This document shows, in pieces, positions 6,362-7,747 of a stretch of 7,747 bases of DNA (position 1 is its first letter; each line of letters begins with the position of its first letter). A model generated the notes under the pieces. The model worked only from the letters and a program-made list of their open reading frames with translations, had not been told where the DNA came from and did no database searches. Source of the DNA: Desulfurellales bacterium (GTDB lineage Bacteria; Campylobacterota_A; Desulfurellia; Desulfurellales; Hippeaceae); the NCBI GenBank assembly GCA_027074255.1, contig JALTDI010000160.1:1-7747 (forward strand), given 5' to 3'. A program made the position numbers and the translations under genes.

Positions 6362-7747
6362 CTATACCTCCCTAATTTCTTCCAATTCATTGTAGAGTTG
6401 TTCTCTTAAATTTACAACGTATTCAACTACACCATCCAAATCCACAAGGCTTTTTTCATCCTTCTTTCTTCTCAACGATATTTCTACCTTATTATTTTTA
6501 AAGCTTTTTTTGCCCACAACTATTCTTATCGGAATACCGATTAAATCCATATCGTTCAGCTTTATTCCGGCTCTTTCCCTTCTTTCATCATACAATACGT
6601 CAAGGCCGATATATGACATATCATCGTAGATTCTGTCGCAGTAGCTTAAAAGACCTTCATCTGTTGTATCCAAAGGAACAATCTCAATCTCAAAAGGCGC
6701 AATGGATATCGGCCATATTATGCCCTTTTCATCGTTGTTTTGTTCAATAGCGGCTTGTGCTGTTCTGCCTATTCCTATGCCGTAACAGCCCATATAAAAC
6801 GGCTGGGTTTTTCCGTTTTTATCTAAGAATACGGCGTTCATAGCTTTTGAATATTTCAATCCGAGTTTAAAAATATGGCCTACCTCTATGCCCCTAATTC
6901 TTTGCAGTTTCCCTTTTTTGCATTTTTGGCAGATTTCCTTATTCTTAACGGTTCTTAGATCAGCCGTATCAGCAGTAAAATCTCTGTCAAACTTCGCTCC
7001 TATATAGTGGTAACCCTCTTCATTCGCACCGACAACAAGATTATTTCTATTTCTTAGTCTTTCATCGCAAATTATCTTAATATCCTTGGCGGGGAAATTG
7101 ATAGGTCCTATATAGCCCTTTAACAATCCGAATTTTTTTAACTCTTCGTCTGTCAGCATCTCAAGTTCGACACTGCCGGTTGCTCTTGCCGCCTTAATCT
7201 CGTTTAGTTCATCATCTCCCTCTACAAAAAAGCAGAACGCTCTGCCAGCCTCGTTTTTATAAACAAGCGCCTTGGCCGAGAATCTTTCATCCGCATTCAG
7301 AAACTCGCACACATCTTTAATCGTCTGTTTTCCCGGTGTAGGGACTTTTTGAAGTTGTATTTCATTACCTTTTTCATCCTCTGTTATGCTTGATGCTCTT
7401 TCAAGATTGGCTGAATAATTACAATTATCACATGCAACAATCTCATCCTCTCCCGTTGTACTCAAAACCATAAACTCTTCGGAGTCTTTTCCTCCTATTG
7501 AGCCTGTGTCAGCTTCAACGCAGCGAAAAGCAAGTCCGCATCTTCTGAAAATATTATGATAAGCCTCTCTCATTTTTTGGTAGCTGATATCCATACCGTC
7601 TTCATCGGCATCGAAACTGTATGCGTCTTTCATAATAAACTCGCGTCCCCTCATTAATCCGAAGCGGGGTCTAAGCTCATCTCGGAATTTGGTTTGAATC
7701 TGATAAAGATTAATCGGAAGATTCTTATAACTTTTTATATATTTTCT
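6362..7747 (-). CDS. proS: Prolyl-tRNA synthetase, bacterial type with editing domain; N-terminus beyond window
   Basis: The visible 461 residues run off the right edge; an internal ATG at 7654 is not the start, because motif 2 begins upstream of it. Compared with the usual ~570 residues, about 110-125 are missing. ProRS charges tRNA-Pro with proline. Motif 2 reads YQIQTKFRDELRPRFG and continues into MRGREFIMKDAYSF. The editing INS domain follows (visible residues about 130-255) and retains the lysine in GDDELNEIKA (visible K185), which aligns with the E. coli lysine needed to clear Ala-tRNA-Pro. Motif 3 is MGCYGIGIGRT, followed by the anticodon-binding domain (EIEIVPLDTT to the end, including DERRERAGIKLNDMDLIG). 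Two cysteine pairs, CDNC and CQKC, flank the editing domain and could bind zinc. It is the most upstream visible gene of the series, so the operon promoter is probably outside the window. Confidence 0.97.
   Translation of the reverse strand, partial: RKYIKSYKNLPINLYQIQTKFRDELRPRFGLMRGREFIMKDAYSFDADEDGMDISYQKMREAYHNIFRRCGLAFRCVEADTGSIGGKDSEEFMVLSTTGEDEIVACDNCNYSANLERASSITEDEKGNEIQLQKVPTPGKQTIKDVCEFLNADERFSAKALVYKNEAGRAFCFFVEGDDELNEIKAARATGSVELEMLTDEELKKFGLLKGYIGPINFPAKDIKIICDERLRNRNNLVVGANEEGYHYIGAKFDRDFTADTADLRTVKNKEICQKCKKGKLQRIRGIEVGHIFKLGLKYSKAMNAVFLDKNGKTQPFYMGCYGIGIGRTAQAAIEQNNDEKGIIWPISIAPFEIEIVPLDTTDEGLLSYCDRIYDDMSYIGLDVLYDERRERAGIKLNDMDLIGIPIRIVVGKKSFKNNKVEISLRRKKDEKSLVDLDGVVEYVVNLREQLYNELEEIREV
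6367..6372 (-). promoter_or_regulatory. Ribosome binding site of apeA within the end of proS
   Basis: On the minus strand GGGAGG occurs 5 bases before the apeA ATG (6361-6359), inside the last codons of proS, whose TAG occupies 6364-6362. Stop and start are contiguous (TAGATG), which favours ribosome re-initiation. Confidence 0.75.

Overview
The window is a dense, A+T-rich stretch of bacterial chromosome with almost no intergenic DNA. Six genes run in series on the minus strand, and the 3' end of a seventh gene enters from the left edge on the plus strand. I saw no mobile element, tRNA, rRNA, CRISPR array or long repeat. The organism is a low-GC bacterium that uses purine-rich Shine-Dalgarno sequences and frequent TTG starts. 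The Bax-type glucosaminidase, PsiE-family and YicG/TRIC-family genes lean towards a low-GC Gram-negative lineage (for example Deferribacterota-like). A clostridial origin is not excluded, and the sequence alone cannot settle it.

Layout, left to right. Positions 1-345 (+) hold the C-terminal end of a Bax/GH73-type glucosaminidase. It ends 2 bp from the end of the convergent gene pepD (348-1754, -), an M20-family aminoacyl-histidine dipeptidase. pepD overlaps by 11 bp the 3' end of a gene for a GAF-GAF-HD-GYP protein with a degenerate C-terminal GGDEF domain (1744-3855, -). To its right are a YicG/TRIC-type membrane protein (3880-4506, -), a four-helix PsiE-family membrane protein (4514-4960, -), the M18 aminopeptidase apeA (4994-6361, -) and the 3' four-fifths of prolyl-tRNA synthetase proS (6362-7747, -), whose start lies beyond the right edge.

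Read in the direction of transcription, the order is proS, apeA, psiE-like, TRIC-like, HD-GYP, pepD. Junctions are 0, 33, 7 and 24 bp, then an 11-bp overlap. No convincing promoter or terminator separates them, so one polycistronic transcript is likely (inference). Known family functions put peptide and proline use (ProRS, ApeA, PepD) beside two small membrane proteins and a cyclic-di-GMP phosphodiesterase-like sensor. The operon could link amino-acid or peptide supply to a signalling decision, but nothing in the sequence proves this.

The most interesting points are the HD-GYP protein, with an intact HD-GYP site and a GGDEF domain that keeps metal- and guanine-pocket residues but has lost the GGDEF signature; the TRIC-like protein, whose second glycine motif has Ser where the family has Arg; and the operon context. 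I did not find a clearly new multi-gene system; most of the window is made of known families.
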